Of a DNA stretch of 62,025 bases, positions 61,997 to 62,025 are shown piece by piece. The translations under genes and the position numbers were made by a program. Each line of letters begins with the position of its first letter. Position 1 is the stretch's first letter. The stretch comes from RGIG4576 sp964536025 (GTDB lineage: Bacteria > Bacteroidota > Bacteroidia > Bacteroidales > Muribaculaceae), in the NCBI GenBank assembly GCA_964536025.1, contig CAZHXA010000010.1:1-62025 (forward strand), read 5' to 3'. The notes beneath the pieces were generated by a model. The model worked only from the letters and a program-made list of their open reading frames with translations, was not told the DNA's origin and did not search any database.

Positions 61997-62025
61997 ATCC
62001 TAAACGAACGACTCTTTATAAGAGA

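Noticed and set aside
1..62025. CRISPR arrays, transposases, integrases, phage genes
   Set aside because: No spaced repeat arrays and no proteins of these classes were seen on either strand.

Overview
The window is chromosomal DNA of a member of the Bacteroidales (phylum Bacteroidota). Four things support this. Gene starts are preceded by the Bacteroides-type promoter, TTTG/TTG at -33 followed 19-21 bp later by TAnnTTTG, rather than by sigma-70 boxes or strong Shine-Dalgarno sites. There are many SPII lipoproteins. The gene clusters ftsX-DUF3098-uppP-truB-queA and sufB-C-D-S are typical of the group. A fimbrillin operon (DUF3575, DUF5119, fimbrillin, tip-like fimbrillin) closes the window. 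The DNA is AT-rich and genus cannot be assigned from it. No transposase, integrase, phage gene, rRNA or CRISPR array was seen.

Layout. 1-9.2 kb: the 5' part of tRNA-Asn, a CtpA-type protease, an AGCS amino-acid symporter flanked by two nearly identical hairpin terminators, groES-groEL, a secreted alpha/beta hydrolase, MgtE and KsgA. 9.3-14.9 kb: a flippase-like membrane protein with an unknown acidic partner, a DUF3298-type lipoprotein, a GT2 glycosyltransferase, RadC and glutaminase. 14.9-20.3 kb: the suf Fe-S assembly operon (B-C-D-S) ending in an unrecognised 136-residue protein. 20.5-29.5 kb: a DMT transporter, SlyD, a NrdG-like radical SAM protein with a Glu-rich repeat tail, AroB, a HAD phosphatase, a DUF5715 lipoprotein with an exported nitroreductase, and a tricorn-like protease. 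29.7-34.5 kb: a beta-helix lipoprotein coupled to FolB, a helical unknown, an RluA-family synthase with a long N-terminal extension, an FKBP and a DUF2007 protein. 34.7-38.5 kb: ftsX to queA. 38.6-49.9 kb: a strongly AT-rich surface-polysaccharide locus (flippase, export lipoprotein, polymerase, chain-length protein, three GT4 enzymes and a radical SAM/SPASM protein, with a divergent GT2). 50-55.4 kb: a TPR/OmpA-like lipoprotein, YchF, an MscS channel, GT2 and a small ferredoxin. 55.5-62 kb: the fimbrial operon on the minus strand.

Working together. The ftsX cluster serves cell division, undecaprenyl-phosphate recycling and tRNA modification. The polysaccharide genes fit a Wzx/Wzy-type pathway, but no initiating sugar-phosphate transferase is in view. 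The fimbrial genes encode an anchor/assembly set followed by shaft and tip-like subunits, with a strong non-terminator hairpin between the last two genes. The most notable unexplained items are the twin hairpins, the groES upstream element (sigma-54-like -24 box plus inverted repeat), paired operator-like repeats before sufB, a 22-bp palindrome between divergent genes, the radical SAM protein in the polysaccharide locus, and an OmpA-like module shared by a TPR lipoprotein and the DUF3575 fimbrial protein. No clearly new multi-gene system stands out; these are leads.
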